DNA of 64,000 nt from Tremella fuciformis. Its lineage: Eukaryota > Basidiomycota > Tremellomycetes > Tremellales > Tremellaceae. A program made the translations under genes and the position numbers. This document shows, one piece after another, positions 1-10,771 of this stretch (its first letter is position 1; each line of letters starts with the position of its first letter). The stretch spans positions 558,001 through 622,000 of the forward strand of contig CP136493.1 in NCBI GenBank assembly GCA_032768795.1. Reading direction: 5' to 3'. The notes under the pieces are model-generated. The model did no database searches, had not been told where the DNA came from, and saw nothing but the letters and a program-made list of their open reading frames with translations.

Positions 1-124
1 AATGGCGCAGTCATGTTGTTGACGCACAAGAGGCTGTAGGACACACCCTCTTGTGAAGAACAGAGATAGATCGACAGAGAGCACGTGTGAGAGGGCCCAT
101 CAGTCGACGACCGGCCTGGCCCCG
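1..124 (+). repeat. Left copy of a dispersed inverted repeat
   Basis: Bases 1-124 match, as reverse complement, about 9487-9607, with scattered substitutions and small indels. Both copies contain the stretch ending GGCCTGGCCCCGTGAC. Here the sequence is interrupted after CCCCG by a small solo LTR and resumes at 264. The repeat probably starts left of the window. It belongs to an older mobile-element layer; I cannot assign it to a family. Confidence 0.6.
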
Positions 125-258
125 TGTCACGAATAGGCGCGTGACACCTGACAACCGACGTCTATATAGCTGGGATCCGAGCATGGGTGGCCATGAGTCG
201 GATCATTGTGCCCTTTTGGTTCAATGGTTAGCAGCCAGCTATGCTATCCGGCGTGACA
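125..258. mobile_element. 134-bp solo LTR (family G) with CCCCG target duplication
   Basis: The unit starts TGTCACGAAT and ends GGCGTGACA, so the termini are inverted (TGTCACG/CGTGACA). It is flanked by the 5-bp direct repeat CCCCG (120-124 and 259-263). A TATA-like TCTATATAGC lies near 170. Its length is typical of TRIM/SMART-type LTRs. Removing it and one CCCCG restores continuity with the repeat copy near 9487. Orientation is inferred only from the TATA box. Confidence 0.65.
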
Positions 259-263
259 CCCCG

Positions 264-1034
264 TGACGCCAGTCTTGTCAGATTTGCGCTATTGTAATCA
301 TTTTGGTGCACTGACAGGGACGGGTCTGGCAGTAGCTATGTAGGCGATTGGTTTGGTTACAGAGATCATTCCATGCATCAGCCTCATGCATAGATCTTTC
401 TTCTCTGACGAGAGGCAATTTGGGAAGGACACAATGCATATCAGGATTGTCCACTGAATCACGGAATTTCCTTATTTAATTCCCCCATTTACCGTTTTCG
501 TTCCAGGGACACCCGCAGAAATTCGCCCCGTAAGAGCTACGCTGAAGCTACGCTGATGAATGGAGGTGTCATGTTGATGTGGCAGAGTGGCAAAGTGGAG
601 GTCTCCATTTCAGGGTCATTCCTTCGTCTTCCGCCTGTTCCTCCGACGCCGCCAGTACCTGGACATAGACTTGGCGAAACCTTAGTCCCGCCGTCTTGCC
701 GGGAGCGTCTCCTCGCAGGGACGAAACATCGCAACCACTACACTTCTCAAAGGTTCCAGCTCTCTTCTTCATACTCGACTTGAGGGAAGCTCGCCTTCGC
801 GATCATCTCTGACCTCGAGAGCGTCGACTCTGGTGCTGTGCCTGGACTGCGATAACCCGCTAGAGCCCGGTTTGCCGAGAGTTCTCCGTGATCATCGCCG
901 TCTCCGACCGCGAGGCGGTGATGGCAGGTCGGAGCACAGCCAGCGCTCCGATGACTACCCCTCGATACATTTAGGACCTGTCCGCGAGCGACATCTTGTC
1001 TGGAGTACAGTAGGACCAGGTTGCCGAGCGCGCG
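264..1034. other. Intergenic stretch upstream of the LtrA-like gene
   Basis: The first bases continue the interrupted repeat. The remainder has only short overlapping open frames on both strands without recognisable protein features. It presumably holds the promoter and leader of the gene starting at 1035. I see nothing else I can support. Confidence 0.4.
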
Positions 1035-3735
1035 ATGGATCCGGTAGAGGGGAAGGAGGACCATTTGGGAGAGGGATCCTTGAGGGGACAGCCATGGCTG
1101 GACCTGGATCTGGGTGACACACCAGCGGTAGAGCCCCTAATGGGATACAAGGACTGGCAGATCACGCCGAATTCTGAGCTCCAGAAAAAGGAGTACGTAG
1201 CTCGTCATCACACAGTCGTCCAGAGCTGAGGCTGGCCTCCAGGCTGGGAACGCCAGTCAAGACCATCGAGGGGGCAGGTGATGGGGTCGGAACAGTCTCA
1301 CTTGAGAAGACGGAACCCCGTAGACGCCGAGGAAAAGGAAGAGCTGCAGACTCGGAAGTACTACCAGGGCCAAGGGCAAGGAAGAGGCGATTCGACATCT
1401 CCAAAGGCGCACACCGCAAGCCTTTCCCTCGTATCCCCATCCTGCGCTGGCCGAGCAAGCTAGATCCCAACTCCAAGAACAAGAGGAAACAGCCGTGGCT
1501 GACTCGGGAGACCGAGGCCACCGAGTGGCTCAGTCTCTTCTACGGTGCGACGTTCCTTGACTTGGTACCGGTCTGACGTCCAGATCTGGTCGTGGTCGCA
1601 GTGCTGTCCGTTTTCAGCGAGACAAACGAGCTATCCACGCCTGCTGCACTCCTCACATTCTTCTCTTACTACGTCCTCATCGCCTGGCTGTGGGCATCCC
1701 AGACGCACTACGACGTGCGGTACCAGGCCGAGGATCTGTTTCATCGGCAGTTCAAGGCGTTCCAAATTGGCGTGTTCATCTATATCGGGGCGGCTTCGGG
1801 CAACTGGGCGCCGGGCAGGATCCAGAATGCTGCCTCGATGCCTGATCTCACCAGCGACCAGCAGACACAACACAGTGAGCCCCGTCCTCCCATACTTACC
1901 CCATGGCTGACAGCCAGCGGCTGCCAATCATAGCTTCCTCACGGTGGTCATCGCATATGCAATCTCCCGGTTGATGCTCGCCTTTCAGTTTGCCGTCAGC
2001 GAGTCCCATGTGTCTTCTCGTGTGTGCTGGGCTCACAACAGGTGCTTACATGGGGAAGAAGACGAATCGACGTATCTCTGGCCACCTGACTTCTATCGCC
2101 GTCCTCCTCTTTTCCGGCCTGTTGTCCATCATCGCCATCGCCATTCCTGCGTCAAGTAAAGGCAGAGCGATCACCAAGGTCAGTCGCTCGAGCATGCAGG
2201 AGACTTGTCTCACTACGAAGGTTGCTCTATTCTATCTCGGCATTGCAGTAGAAATTCTGGGTGGATTTGCGCAGCTGAGCAAACGCTTGCATGCGTATGC
2301 AAATACGGCAAAGGTCGCGGAGCGGTACGGGGCCTTCTCACTGATCATCTTGTGACCCCCTATCTCATCAGGTTGGACCACTCTGATTCGATAGGGGCGA
2401 GGGACTCGTCGGCCTTACAAGAGCATTCAATAGCGCTATTACCGGACTGTCTGTAGGCAATGTTGACACAGTGAGTCTCGGTATGTCCAGAAGGCCCCTA
2501 CTGAATGCCTAAGTATCTCCAGGTCTTCCTGGCTATCGGCATCTATTACATGATTTGGGCGTTCATGTTCTCGCGCTTTCGTCGAGAAGATAGGATAGGA
2601 GGCAGGCGTGCATACCTATGGGAGATCGTCCACTTCCCGTTACATTTCGGCCTACTGCTCTTACTTGCCGCGACTGTCGTAAGTGACTCCTTCAAGCATT
2701 GCCGCGGGACGGTGCCGCTGACTGTCAGAACTGTATCATCAACATCGCTTTCCAAGACGGCTTCATCAAAGTCATCTCGCAGTTTGACGTCCTCACCGAC
2801 GATATTCGAAGTGGAAAAGTCTTCGGGACCGGCGATGCCCTGGCTGTCCGCAACTACTTTAACAAGCTCGATCTGAGTCCACCGTAAGTCCTCTGGATCC
2901 GTCATGTCCCTGTTCGTTACCAACCCTGCAGGTATGAGCAGATGTATGAAGACCTGCTGAATCTTACAAAGCAGTCTGACCCCGATGGTGAGGCAGTTCA
3001 GATCATGTCCCCTTTGAAGTGGTCTGACGTGCTAGAGGACTGGGAGATTCTCAATATGCAGTACTTTGGCCAGATCCTCTGGGCGACAGCAGAGGTGAGA
3101 GACGTCATGCGGCCCTTGCCAGTGAAATGCTTACCGTTGCAGAGCTACGGTATTGAAGTCGAGAGCGAGGCCATAGACGCGTTAGAGAAGCTGTACGCGG
3201 TCGATGTGAGCAACCCGCGCAACGCCACTATAAGCGGTCAGCGACAAGATACGGCCTTCGACCTCCTCGTTCAAGTCATGGAAGAACCGCTCAATACGTC
3301 ATTCAGCGGAGCCTTGTGGCTCTTCCCGGCAGCGGTGAGTTTGGAACTCTGAGCACACAGCTCCACGTTGATGAATAGGGCGGTTGCCTCATGCTGATCG
3401 CGCTCCGCAATGTGTTGTGGTACCGCTACGACGGCATCGCCCATCACATTATCCACGGCGGCCAGGTCGTGATGGGCATCTGTCTTGCGCTACTCGGTTT
3501 CCTCGACGTCGGGCAGAAGCGTATTCGCTTCCTCGACAACGATGGGAATATGAACACAGACATCTCTCTCAACCCGCTGTACAACCTTCTGAGTGTGGGA
3601 CTGCCGCTCATGGTCGTCTTTCTTGTCTTCCTCCTTCTCTACGCGGGGTCTATCGCCGTGCTTTGGACGTTACACAGGTGGCGCGGCCATGTATGGGAGT
3701 ATCCTGCAGAAGAGAGGCTGCTCCAAGGCGATTAG
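1035..3735 (+). CDS. LtrA-like polytopic membrane protein (fungal low-temperature-requirement A family)
   Basis: Twelve exons: 1035-1192, 1243-1544, 1584-1874, 1918-1994, 2059-2178, 2221-2351, 2395-2470, 2523-2678, 2729-2883, 2932-3094, 3143-3334 and 3379-3735. They sum to 2178 nt, or 725 aa. The introns are 39-64 nt. The N-terminal ~150 residues are charged, with Arg/Lys-rich stretches, and cytosolic-looking. Splicing then brings together LFYDLVVVAVLSVFSETNEL, the typical opening of LtrA proteins. Many hydrophobic helices follow, with WLWASQTHYDVRYQAEDLF, GAFSLIILGEGLVGL and IGIYYMIWAFMF. The last exon adds at least two helices. LtrA proteins are membrane proteins of unknown biochemical role that are common in fungi. 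The exon 4/5 boundary and the in-frame 42-nt intron 2179-2220 are the least certain junctions. An upstream start cannot be excluded. Confidence 0.82.
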
Positions 3736-4261
3736 GACCGGTCCTCCCTACCTGTAGAAGAATAGATAAGGGTATCAAATGCACTGAGATTCACAAAGAA
3801 ATATGGAGTTGATGGCGTACTGTATCGCAGAAGGAGAAATTGAGTCGAGGTCATAGATATGGTCACTCGTGAGAGGTGTTCGGTCCTTGTACCGACATTG
3901 GCGGCCTTGTTCTTGTACGGTTTGTCGTAGAGCTTTGCGCGTGGAGTCTCAGCGGTTGGCATCATGGTGCCAAGAATACAGCAAAACTGTGCCGAGAGGA
4001 GGCAGTCTTTCATGAGCTCGGACGACGAAGGACCTTTCGGAAGCCACGCATTCCCCACAAGGTGGAACCTGCGGAGGCTTGAGTGGCCGTCCGAGTTTCG
4101 CAAGTGTTCGTATCGACGGACGAGGTCTCGAGGCCCAGTTTTCCCTTTGTGTAATTGGCCCCACGGTTACGACCTCGGGATATGTGGCCTCCTCTGGGTC
4201 CTAATAGTCGTTTCAATGTGAATAGTATTGATAATACAGATGGTAGCTAGGGGCCTTCTCG
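3736..4261. other. Intergenic, 3' side of the LtrA-like gene
   Basis: This stretch holds overlapping short frames without recognisable features. It separates the + strand LtrA-like gene from minus-strand material. Nothing further can be supported. Confidence 0.4.
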
Positions 4262-4770
4262 TCACAAGGGACGAGCATCGGTGGGGATTCGAGCGGATCG
4301 TTGATCGACGACCATCGCCATTGTGCCCCGTCGCGCAACCCCCGCCGACAGGGGTACCGCCATGGTCGGAGCTTCGATATGGTCCAAGCGGCCGTCCCTT
4401 TCGTAGACTAATAAGGACGGCTGCTGGTGAGGATTGGGGATCGTCGTGTGCAGATTCACTGGTGGTTGAGACATCTCATGCTCATGCGTAGCCAAGGAGC
4501 GCATGACTATGAGCTGAATGTCAGACTTGGAGAGATGACGCGTCGAGCTCAACTCCGACCCAGAATACTGAACATCTGGAAGCGCTGTCGTTAGGCGCCA
4601 GACAGTCTTTGTCCATCGATCGTCCTCAAACCTGCTCAACACAGTGATTGTGATTGGCGCCCACTCGCCAGTAGCCGGGGGAGAAGCTGCGGTATGCTCA
4701 GCTCCCTCCGAACGAGCGTTGTTCCGAGTGTTGCCTGTACCAGCGGACGCGTCCTGGAAGTGGCGCTGTC
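4262..4770 (-). CDS. Possible 3' coding exon of an unrecognised gene
   Basis: On the minus strand an open frame runs from an acceptor-like CTGACAG near 4770 through a Thr/Ala/Ser-rich segment and then ...GEWAPITITVLSRFEDDRWTK to a stop at 4262. The composition looks coding rather than random, but no family is recognised and no start is visible within the frame, so upstream exons are expected. It could be the 3' end of the interrupted minus-strand gene to its right or a separate gene. Confidence 0.3.
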
Positions 4771-5195
4771 AGCTTCTGCGGACATGCTCAGATATGGCGC
4801 ACGGGAGTATGCTATCAGAAGAGGTGAAGGATTAGGAAGCTGATTCGCGCATATATCAGCGAGAACAAAGCCTAGGCCTCTCAGAACGGACGGCTCGACA
4901 TTCATTCAGAAAGGGCGGCCTTCCTGCATCAGCAAAGGTGAAGATTGGTATTTGCGGCTTGAACCTAGGGTTTCAAATCGCAACGCTTACTACTCCCAGA
5001 TGATGAGCACACCTTGGCCTCGAAGAAATAAACAAAAGATGATGATTCATACAAATAGAAGAAGAAAGCGCAGAAAGGCATGCCGCTGCAGACGCAGCTG
5101 TAAGCAGTATGTACGGTATGTAGATACAATCGATGGACCGCTCCAATCGGGGCTTCGCCAAACCGACTGGGCTGGTCAAGTTGCTGTCATTCAAG
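4771..5195. other. Unassigned, AT-richer stretch
   Basis: There is no convincing gene here. A short basic open frame on the + strand (4952-5203) has low complexity and is probably chance. The stretch may contain introns or 3' untranslated sequence of the minus-strand ORFs on either side. Confidence 0.3.
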
Positions 5196-6448
5196 TCAAT
5201 TGACATAATGCACTTTGATAATCAGGGAGTCGAGACTCTGGATATCTCGTGAGGCTGATGGTTCTTGCCCGCAAGTGGTCTGGACTGCGACCCGGGCTGT
5301 AGATGCCTTGCAAGTAGAAGGGTGCTCAGTCTCCCATGTGTCATTCTTGGTGTCAATGCCCTTAAGAGTGACTGAGTCATCTTTGACAGCGGCAGTGTCA
5401 GTATGAGGCATCTTGGAAGGCTTGTCCGTGCGGTAGATCCGCAATGTATATTTAGACCAGTCACCAGACTCAAGCTGCGGGCCAAGCATTGTGCCTACTC
5501 CGGCTTCCGACTGGACCATTGGTCGCAAACCGTCGGCCAGAACCTCACTGAGATGTTCTGTTTTCCAGCGCCAGTCAAGCCAGTTCTCCTCTGTCACGAT
5601 GCTGCGCTCTCCCGTTGGCAGAGGCCCTCTCGCACAATATCAGAGTCAAGGATAAAGGATAAAGGGGTAGAAACGAGGTTGTCGAGGTAGGATCCTCGTC
5701 GAGGTTGGATCCTCGTCGAGGTTACAAGGTCGTCGAGGTAACAAGGTCGTCGAGGATACAGCGTGAGTGCGACTCAGCCACGCTGCGTGCCACGGAGAGA
5801 GTGAGATCGTCAATGATGATCCATGAGACTCAATCAGAGAGTGCTGAAGAACTACGACGGGCGCCCGGGGCATCCTATATGACTCTGCGCCTGCTTCCCG
5901 TCGTCGCGCGTTCATCCAACGTCTACTCCCTTGTCGAGGTTCTCCAGCCCGAGGTAGGTCACGTGTCGGGCACGTGAGAGGTGTCGGTCACGTGCGTAGG
6001 TCGTCGAGGGCGTGGCCGTCGTGACATCCTCCGTGCCGCTCAACCAGCGTTCAAAGCGGTCCCGGAGCTCCTTCCGTGTTGTGCGTTGGAAGGGCTGACC
6101 CTCAAACTCCAAGGCTTCGTCGCAGAGCGTGAAGCAGGCCACTACGTTCTCATCAACTCCCGGCAGACAAGGCGTTTCTAAAGGGATGTACTTGGGCAGT
6201 GCGGTAATTTCCTCGCCGTCGTCAAGCTGGGCGCTGGGGTCCAAATCGTCTGGGCAAGCCAGTGGCGTGCCAATCAGAATATGATACAGTTGCGTCTGCC
6301 TGGAGAGCCGTTCCACTCTATCTGCAAGGGTGGGATAGATGCGTAGCTCCCCACACACATTCACACGCGTACTAGACATACTGGTGAGACAGTTAAGCGG
6401 CAAATCTATCGTTCTCAGAGTCAAAGTTGGGAGGCAACAGACACTCAA
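5196..6448 (-). pseudogene. Unrecognised ORF split by solo LTR A1
   Basis: The N-terminal part reads from 6448 down to 6032 (~139 codons; a second possible start is near 6379). The C-terminal part reads from 5586 down to a stop at 5196. The 435-bp LTR at 5592-6026 sits between them. Removing the LTR and one TCCTC duplication leaves the frame open across the junction (...LSGTE-ENWLDW...), giving about 270 residues. This shows the ORF was intact before the insertion. No domain is recognised; the protein is acidic, with several Trp residues around the break. With the LTR present the N-terminal half reads into LTR sequence and terminates, so the gene is probably dead. Confidence 0.5.
5592..6026. 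mobile_element. Solo LTR A1 (435 bp), TSD TCCTC
   Basis: It starts TGTCACGATGC and ends GTCGTGACA, with perfect 8-bp inverted termini (TGTCACGA/TCGTGACA). It is flanked by TCCTC at 5587-5591 and 6027-6031. It contains several copies of CCTCGTCGAGG and near matches between 5660 and 5760, a TATA-like CCTATATGAC near 5874, and CACGTG repeats near 5960-5995. No internal retrotransposon sequence is attached, so it is a solo LTR left by LTR-LTR recombination. It is the least decayed of the three A copies. Confidence 0.85.
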
Positions 6449-6875
6449 ACGCTGCTTGTCCCTTACCTGGCCAAGCGCTATGTCATGTCATTCAGTGGTG
6501 CTACAAAGGATCATTCCCGCCCAAACTTCTGTTTGCAATGTCATTGGCAACCGGATCAGCTTTGAAAACATTCTTGACCAAAGGCTCTGGGCAATTGGAG
6601 ATTGGGGTTGCCAACCGCTCATAAGACTGATGTCACAGATGACACCAAAGCAACAGCAAAACCGAGCCAAAGGAACGTGAGTTGGCCACTTGTCGGCGCT
6701 TGCCAAAGCTCGCCGCAACTTGCCAAGACCAACCCACGCAATCTTACCGCATTTGTCGGACAAAAGGATACATCTCGCAAAGCTAAGTCTCACCGTCACC
6801 GCAGTCCTCGACGACAGCAAGGAACTCTTTGACGCTTGCCGCGCTTGCCATGCTCGCCATCAAAGAACAATAGGC
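6449..6875. other. Unassigned sequence between solo LTRs
   Basis: The sequence contains several imperfect CTTGCC-type repeats around 6690-6850 and short frames on both strands. No gene can be supported. It lies between LTR A1's target gene and the old copia LTR, so it may be the 5' region of the interrupted gene or part of another old element. Confidence 0.3.
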
Positions 6876-7147
6876 CAACGGGAATAGGTGGTACGCTCAC
6901 ATGAGCTTGACTCATCCTCGAGTAGCCTCGTCAAGGCACAAACATCCTCGACAAGGTTGTACCATGACAAGGTTCATCCTCGACAAGACAGGGAAGCTGC
7001 CACCAACAATAACTCCACCTGTAATGCCGACACCCTTGACGACCTTGTAGAATGTTGCCGCCTGTTGCTCTTCTCATCACTCATAGCAAGTGCTGAGCAA
7101 GCAACAGGTGACCGGAATTGTATCGCCTCAGAGCTAAGATTTCGTCG
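6876..7147 (+). mobile_element. Old solo LTR of the Ty1/copia family, CpG-decayed
   Basis: This 272-bp segment matches the 272-bp copia LTR at 44125-44396, in the opposite orientation, along its whole length. The landmarks run in the same order: CAACGGGAATAGG at the start, the block of TCGACAAGG motifs (TCGACGAGG in the young copy), CAACAGGTGACCGGAAT, and GCTAAGATTTCGTCG at the end. Many CG dinucleotides of the young copy are CA or TG here. No matching target duplication is visible (TAGGC versus TCCAT). Confidence 0.8.
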
Positions 7148-8531
7148 TCCATATGGTCAGACTTTTGCTCACTGGCTCTGTATAAGCAACCATCAAACCG
7201 CAGAGCAGGCTGTCCTTTGAAAGGCAGAACTGCCCGTCAAGAACGCCTGAATGGGGATTCCTTGTGCAAGTCCAGAGGTGGCGCTAGTAATTGCCATCTG
7301 CTTGTCTTATGTGTGCCACAAGATGCTTGGCAAAATAAGCTTTTGGAAGCTGTGCAGTTCCATTCAAGCCCTCTTGGCTGGAAGCCCAAGATTGGGGAGG
7401 ACCAATCAATGCTCTGCCAGCGGTTGTGTTGGCAATGCATGCCCCGCCATGTTGGGAAGCACAAACAAGAATTGTGCCTTGCTTAGTTGAGTCACTCTCA
7501 TGGGCAGCCATGTTATAGTGGTGATTGCATGGATTTGTGATTGTTGCTCAGACAAGAAAGACTGAAAAATTGAAGGATTGGACTGTCTCTAATGTCCCTC
7601 TAGTGTATGTCCATGCACCTTGATGACATTGACCTCAAGTCCTTTATACCCTTTCTAGCCCACCTGTCCTGATGGCCATTGGCCTTTTCTGGCCTTTCCT
7701 ACTGTGTATAGTCCTATGGGGTGTATTTGACAGCAGATACAGATGATCATTGTTCACTCATGTTTTCCAATCACTTCTTTGACTGTCACAGGGACTGATC
7801 CGACTCTTGTTGCAACACCCCTCTGTCTCCATGCCCAACAGGTCCTCTCCTAGGTGACCAAGACTCTTTGACTTTGTCAAAGAAAGCAGGTTGATCATAC
7901 TCTTGGGGGTTCTCTGCTTGCCTCCTAGGTCAGAGCCCCCACCTGCAGCCTTGATAGAATCTTTGTCCTGGAGATACAATCACTGATTGGCAACCTTTTC
8001 AGTACAGTACAAATGAAAACACACAAACCTCAAAATATGGTGTTTGCCCATGATGAGGTGAAGCAAATCTGGAATCCTGTCAACAAAGGGTAACCTTCAC
8101 AAACCCTTTGTAAGTTGTTGGTGTTTCCCACTCAAAAGAGGAGCTTTGAAGCTTGGAGCTGCTCAACTCAAAAGCCCCTCCTGGCCCTACTTCTCCAGGC
8201 CCAAACTGAACAATTGACATTGCTACACCTTGCGTGCATATTGTGTCGCTACACCTTGCATTCACATCGTGTCTGTTAGACAGAAGTGTCTGTCATTTGT
8301 TCAGCTCAAGCACTCAGCCAAATCAACTGCACTAGGTGGTCACCTTGCCATGAGTTCTGGGGCAGGGGGTAGCTCAGGCAGAGGCCAAGGTCAGTCCCTT
8401 GGCCCTTATTATCATAGGGATCATCAATCAGCTGGGGTAGGTCGCAATCTTTAGCTATATCACAGACACCATCCATTTCCAGGGCCACTCTTGACATACT
8501 GATCACTAAACCAGTATAAGTGCTCAACTGA
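7148..8531. other. CpG-poor sequence, probably mobile-element derived
   Basis: CG dinucleotides are conspicuously rare compared with the housekeeping block, and TG/CA are common. Only short frames are present on both strands, for example a Gly/Ser-rich one at 8351-8454. It continues into the ORF that starts at or before 8532, so it may include 5' exons of that gene. No recognisable transposase is visible. Confidence 0.4.
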
Positions 8532-9449
8532 TGGCTGCAGCCCTCCCAATGCCAACCCCGGAGGACATATGCCCAGGGGACTTATAATTGGCCTCCAAAG
8601 TATCTAAACTACTATGTCAACACACCAAACGGATATGAGCAGAGAGTATACAGACCGGCTAGTGACCCACAAACAATTCACTTACCACAAGAGTCAAATA
8701 AACGGTCTGTTCCCCTTACATATATCTTGAAGCATCTCATGGTGCACATAGCATCATATCCATACAGTCCAGTCGAGATTGCTACAGTCCGATCAGCTTC
8801 TCATGTTCACCCTGCGGAAGGAGACTTGGATTTCATCCGTTATCAAGATAGCGAAGTCTCTGAAAAGCATGCAGGTAACACCAGAACGCTCAAGCCAGGC
8901 CCCTATACTGGTGGATTCTTTGAGGTGCGCTCATTTGCACACATTGACATGAGAACAACAAATCCAAGGTGGCTCACAGAAGATGACCTTATCACACAAC
9001 TGGCAGAAATTTATCAATCTCATACAATGTCAGCGGCATGGGTCAATGGCAGTCCTCAGGTGGAACAAATTCAAACTGTGCACACTCTGTATAACAACAA
9101 GGGGACACCAGGCGGTTGGGCAAATTTAATGCTGACGGCAAAGGGCAAGGCTGCTATTGAATGGAAAATGCAGGAAACAATGTCCGGTCCCACTAGTACA
9201 GCACTAGCACCATTAGCAGATGCCTTCAAGGGTCTGTACCTGGACAGCCAAGCTCACGGTAAGCAAGAGCAGGGGCAAACACCCATTGATCCTACTCTGT
9301 ATGACTCCAATCTTGCCACTGAAGTCCAAGCCCACCCCACACGGGACACAGCTGAATGTGATACAGAGGAGCAGAAGGGTGAAAATGATGATGTTATCCC
9401 AGCAGATGAAATATTTAAGAAGGCTTTCCGGCAGGTCCAGACATTTTGA
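8532..9449 (+). CDS. Unrecognised ORF in CpG-poor DNA (about 300 aa)
   Basis: The frame is open from 8532 (after a TGA at 8529-8531) to a stop at 9449; the first ATG inside is 8727. The sequence before that ATG reads like protein (...YAQGTYNWPPKYLNYYVN...), and a CTGCAG acceptor lies at 8535-8540. An upstream exon therefore probably supplies the start. The C-terminal third is acidic and Gln/Glu-rich (EEQKGENDDVIPADEIFKK). No domain is recognised. Its compositional match to the flanks, and a repeat (9487-9607) just downstream, suggest it belongs to a mobile element or is cargo of one. Confidence 0.45.
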   Translation, partial: WLQPSQCQPRRTYAQGTYNWPPKYLNYYVNTPNGYEQRVYRPASDPQTIHLPQESNKRSVPLTYILKHLMVHIASYPYSPVEIATVRSASHVHPAEGDLDFIRYQDSEVSEKHAGNTRTLKPGPYTGGFFEVRSFAHIDMRTTNPRWLTEDDLITQLAEIYQSHTMSAAWVNGSPQVEQIQTVHTLYNNKGTPGGWANLMLTAKGKAAIEWKMQETMSGPTSTALAPLADAFKGLYLDSQAHGKQEQGQTPIDPTLYDSNLATEVQAHPTRDTAECDTEEQKGENDDVIPADEIFKKAFRQVQTF

Positions 9450-9486
9450 ACTTTCATCTTTTACTACATATGTATACCTGTCACGG

Positions 9487-9607
9487 GGCCAGGCCGGTCG
9501 TTGACTGATGGGCCCTCTCACATGTGGTCTATGTCGATCTATCTCTGTTCTCCTGGAGAAGGTGTACCCTACAGCCTCTTGTGCATCGACAACACGCCTG
9601 CGCCGTT
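9487..9607 (-). repeat. Right copy of the dispersed inverted repeat
   Basis: This is the reverse complement of 1-124. Here the sequence continues uninterrupted past CCCCGTGAC, showing the state before the small G LTR inserted in the other copy. It lies about 40 bp after the stop of the ORF ending at 9449 and may be a terminal part of that element. Confidence 0.6.
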
Positions 9608-9738
9608 ACTTTCTATCCATGGGACTTGATACCACAGTGCTAAGGACGGTCTACGGGTGTGTCACGATGCTGCGCTCTCCCGTTGGCAGAGGCCCTCTTG
9701 CACAATAGCAGAGTCAGGAATAAAGGGTAAAGGGGTAG

Positions 9739-10771
9739 TGTTATGACCCGTTGTCATGACCGACCTCATCTCAAACACAAGTCACCGCTTTTTACGCCAT
9801 TCGCCTACAAAACACAGTACTTTTCCCACCGAACTGCTCAAACATTACCCTTTCTGGTACATCGCCAATTTAAGTCAGTACTTTTGTCGGTGATCTTCCC
9901 TGAAGTCAATACTTTTATCGGTGATCTTTCCTGAAGTCACTACTTTTTCCGGTGATCCTACTCGGCGGCCTTCAGCCACCTTTCCATTCCCAGTAATTAT
10001 AGACAGATCTGCAGCGAGGAGAATCGCTTGCACTCGAGAAATATCGGCAGTAGGAAAACTTTTCTCATGGAACGGGTGGCAAAACGGGTGGCAAATCCCT
10101 TCGGCGTACATAGCCCTCTTGTCTATATAAGGAGGCCACTTTCCGGCCAAGATAGTTTCTTCAGCAACGGATCTCTTGTGTCCCGTCACAAAAGTCACAC
10201 AGCTGGTCTGAACCCAGCACTCTTGTCCTCGATCCCTCAGTCCCCTTGCTTTACGAGCCAGAGACTAGACCCCCTCGTGCCGTTTACCTTGGGCTACCCC
10301 TTCGAGTGTGACACCCGTCCCCAAGGAGGTTGACTTGGAGACGAGTGGACTAAGACAGTTTATAGCTAGCTTGGTTCACAACTGGCAGGGGTGAACCGTA
10401 GTGTTGAACAGATGGTTGACTGCTTGTTAAAGGAGTGTGTTGCAAGGGATAGACAGTATATAACTAAGAGTAAAGTACAAGATTTATCATGGAGCACAGG
10501 AAGGGAGGTGAGGAAAGCGAGGGAGTTGTGATAGTTTTTGTTGTTGAACGAAATCTATCTGTGCGCCGGCCTTATATATACAGTGGAATTGCACAATGCA
10601 CGATCGTGCCGCGTGGCTGATTCATGTCACATGCTCACCACTCCCCTCGATTGTGCTCCGAGGACCACTCCCCTCTATCGAGGTGCGTGCGCACACCATA
10701 ATCACATGACTCCATCCCGTTATTGTGCTCCGTGCGCCCCTCTGTTGTGCTGCGTGACTTGGGTCCTAACA
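9739..10771. mobile_element. Solo LTR B (1033 bp) nested in A2, TSD GGTAG
   Basis: It starts TGTTATGACC and ends GGTCCTAACA, giving imperfect inverted termini. It is flanked by GGTAG at 9734-9738 and 10772-10776, and excision restores LTR A exactly. A TATA-like TCTATATAAGG lies near 10121, followed by CAACGGATCTC, AGTCACACAGCTGGT and CGAGCCAGAGACTA. The last two motifs also occur in LTR C, so B and C are related families. The unit contains three 31-bp tandem repeats. No coding capacity was found. Confidence 0.8.
9872..9964. repeat. Three 31-bp tandem repeats in LTR B
   Basis: Consecutive units at 9872-9902, 9903-9933 and 9934-9964 share the pattern AAGTCA-TACTTTT-TCGGTGATC with a few substitutions. 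They lie upstream of the TATA-like box, in the U3-like part of the LTR, where such repeats often modulate transcription. Confidence 0.75.

Noticed and set aside
201..240. tRNA-like GGTTCAATGGTTAGC
   Set aside because: It resembles a B box or T-arm fragment, but no cloverleaf can be drawn around it and it lies inside the small solo LTR.
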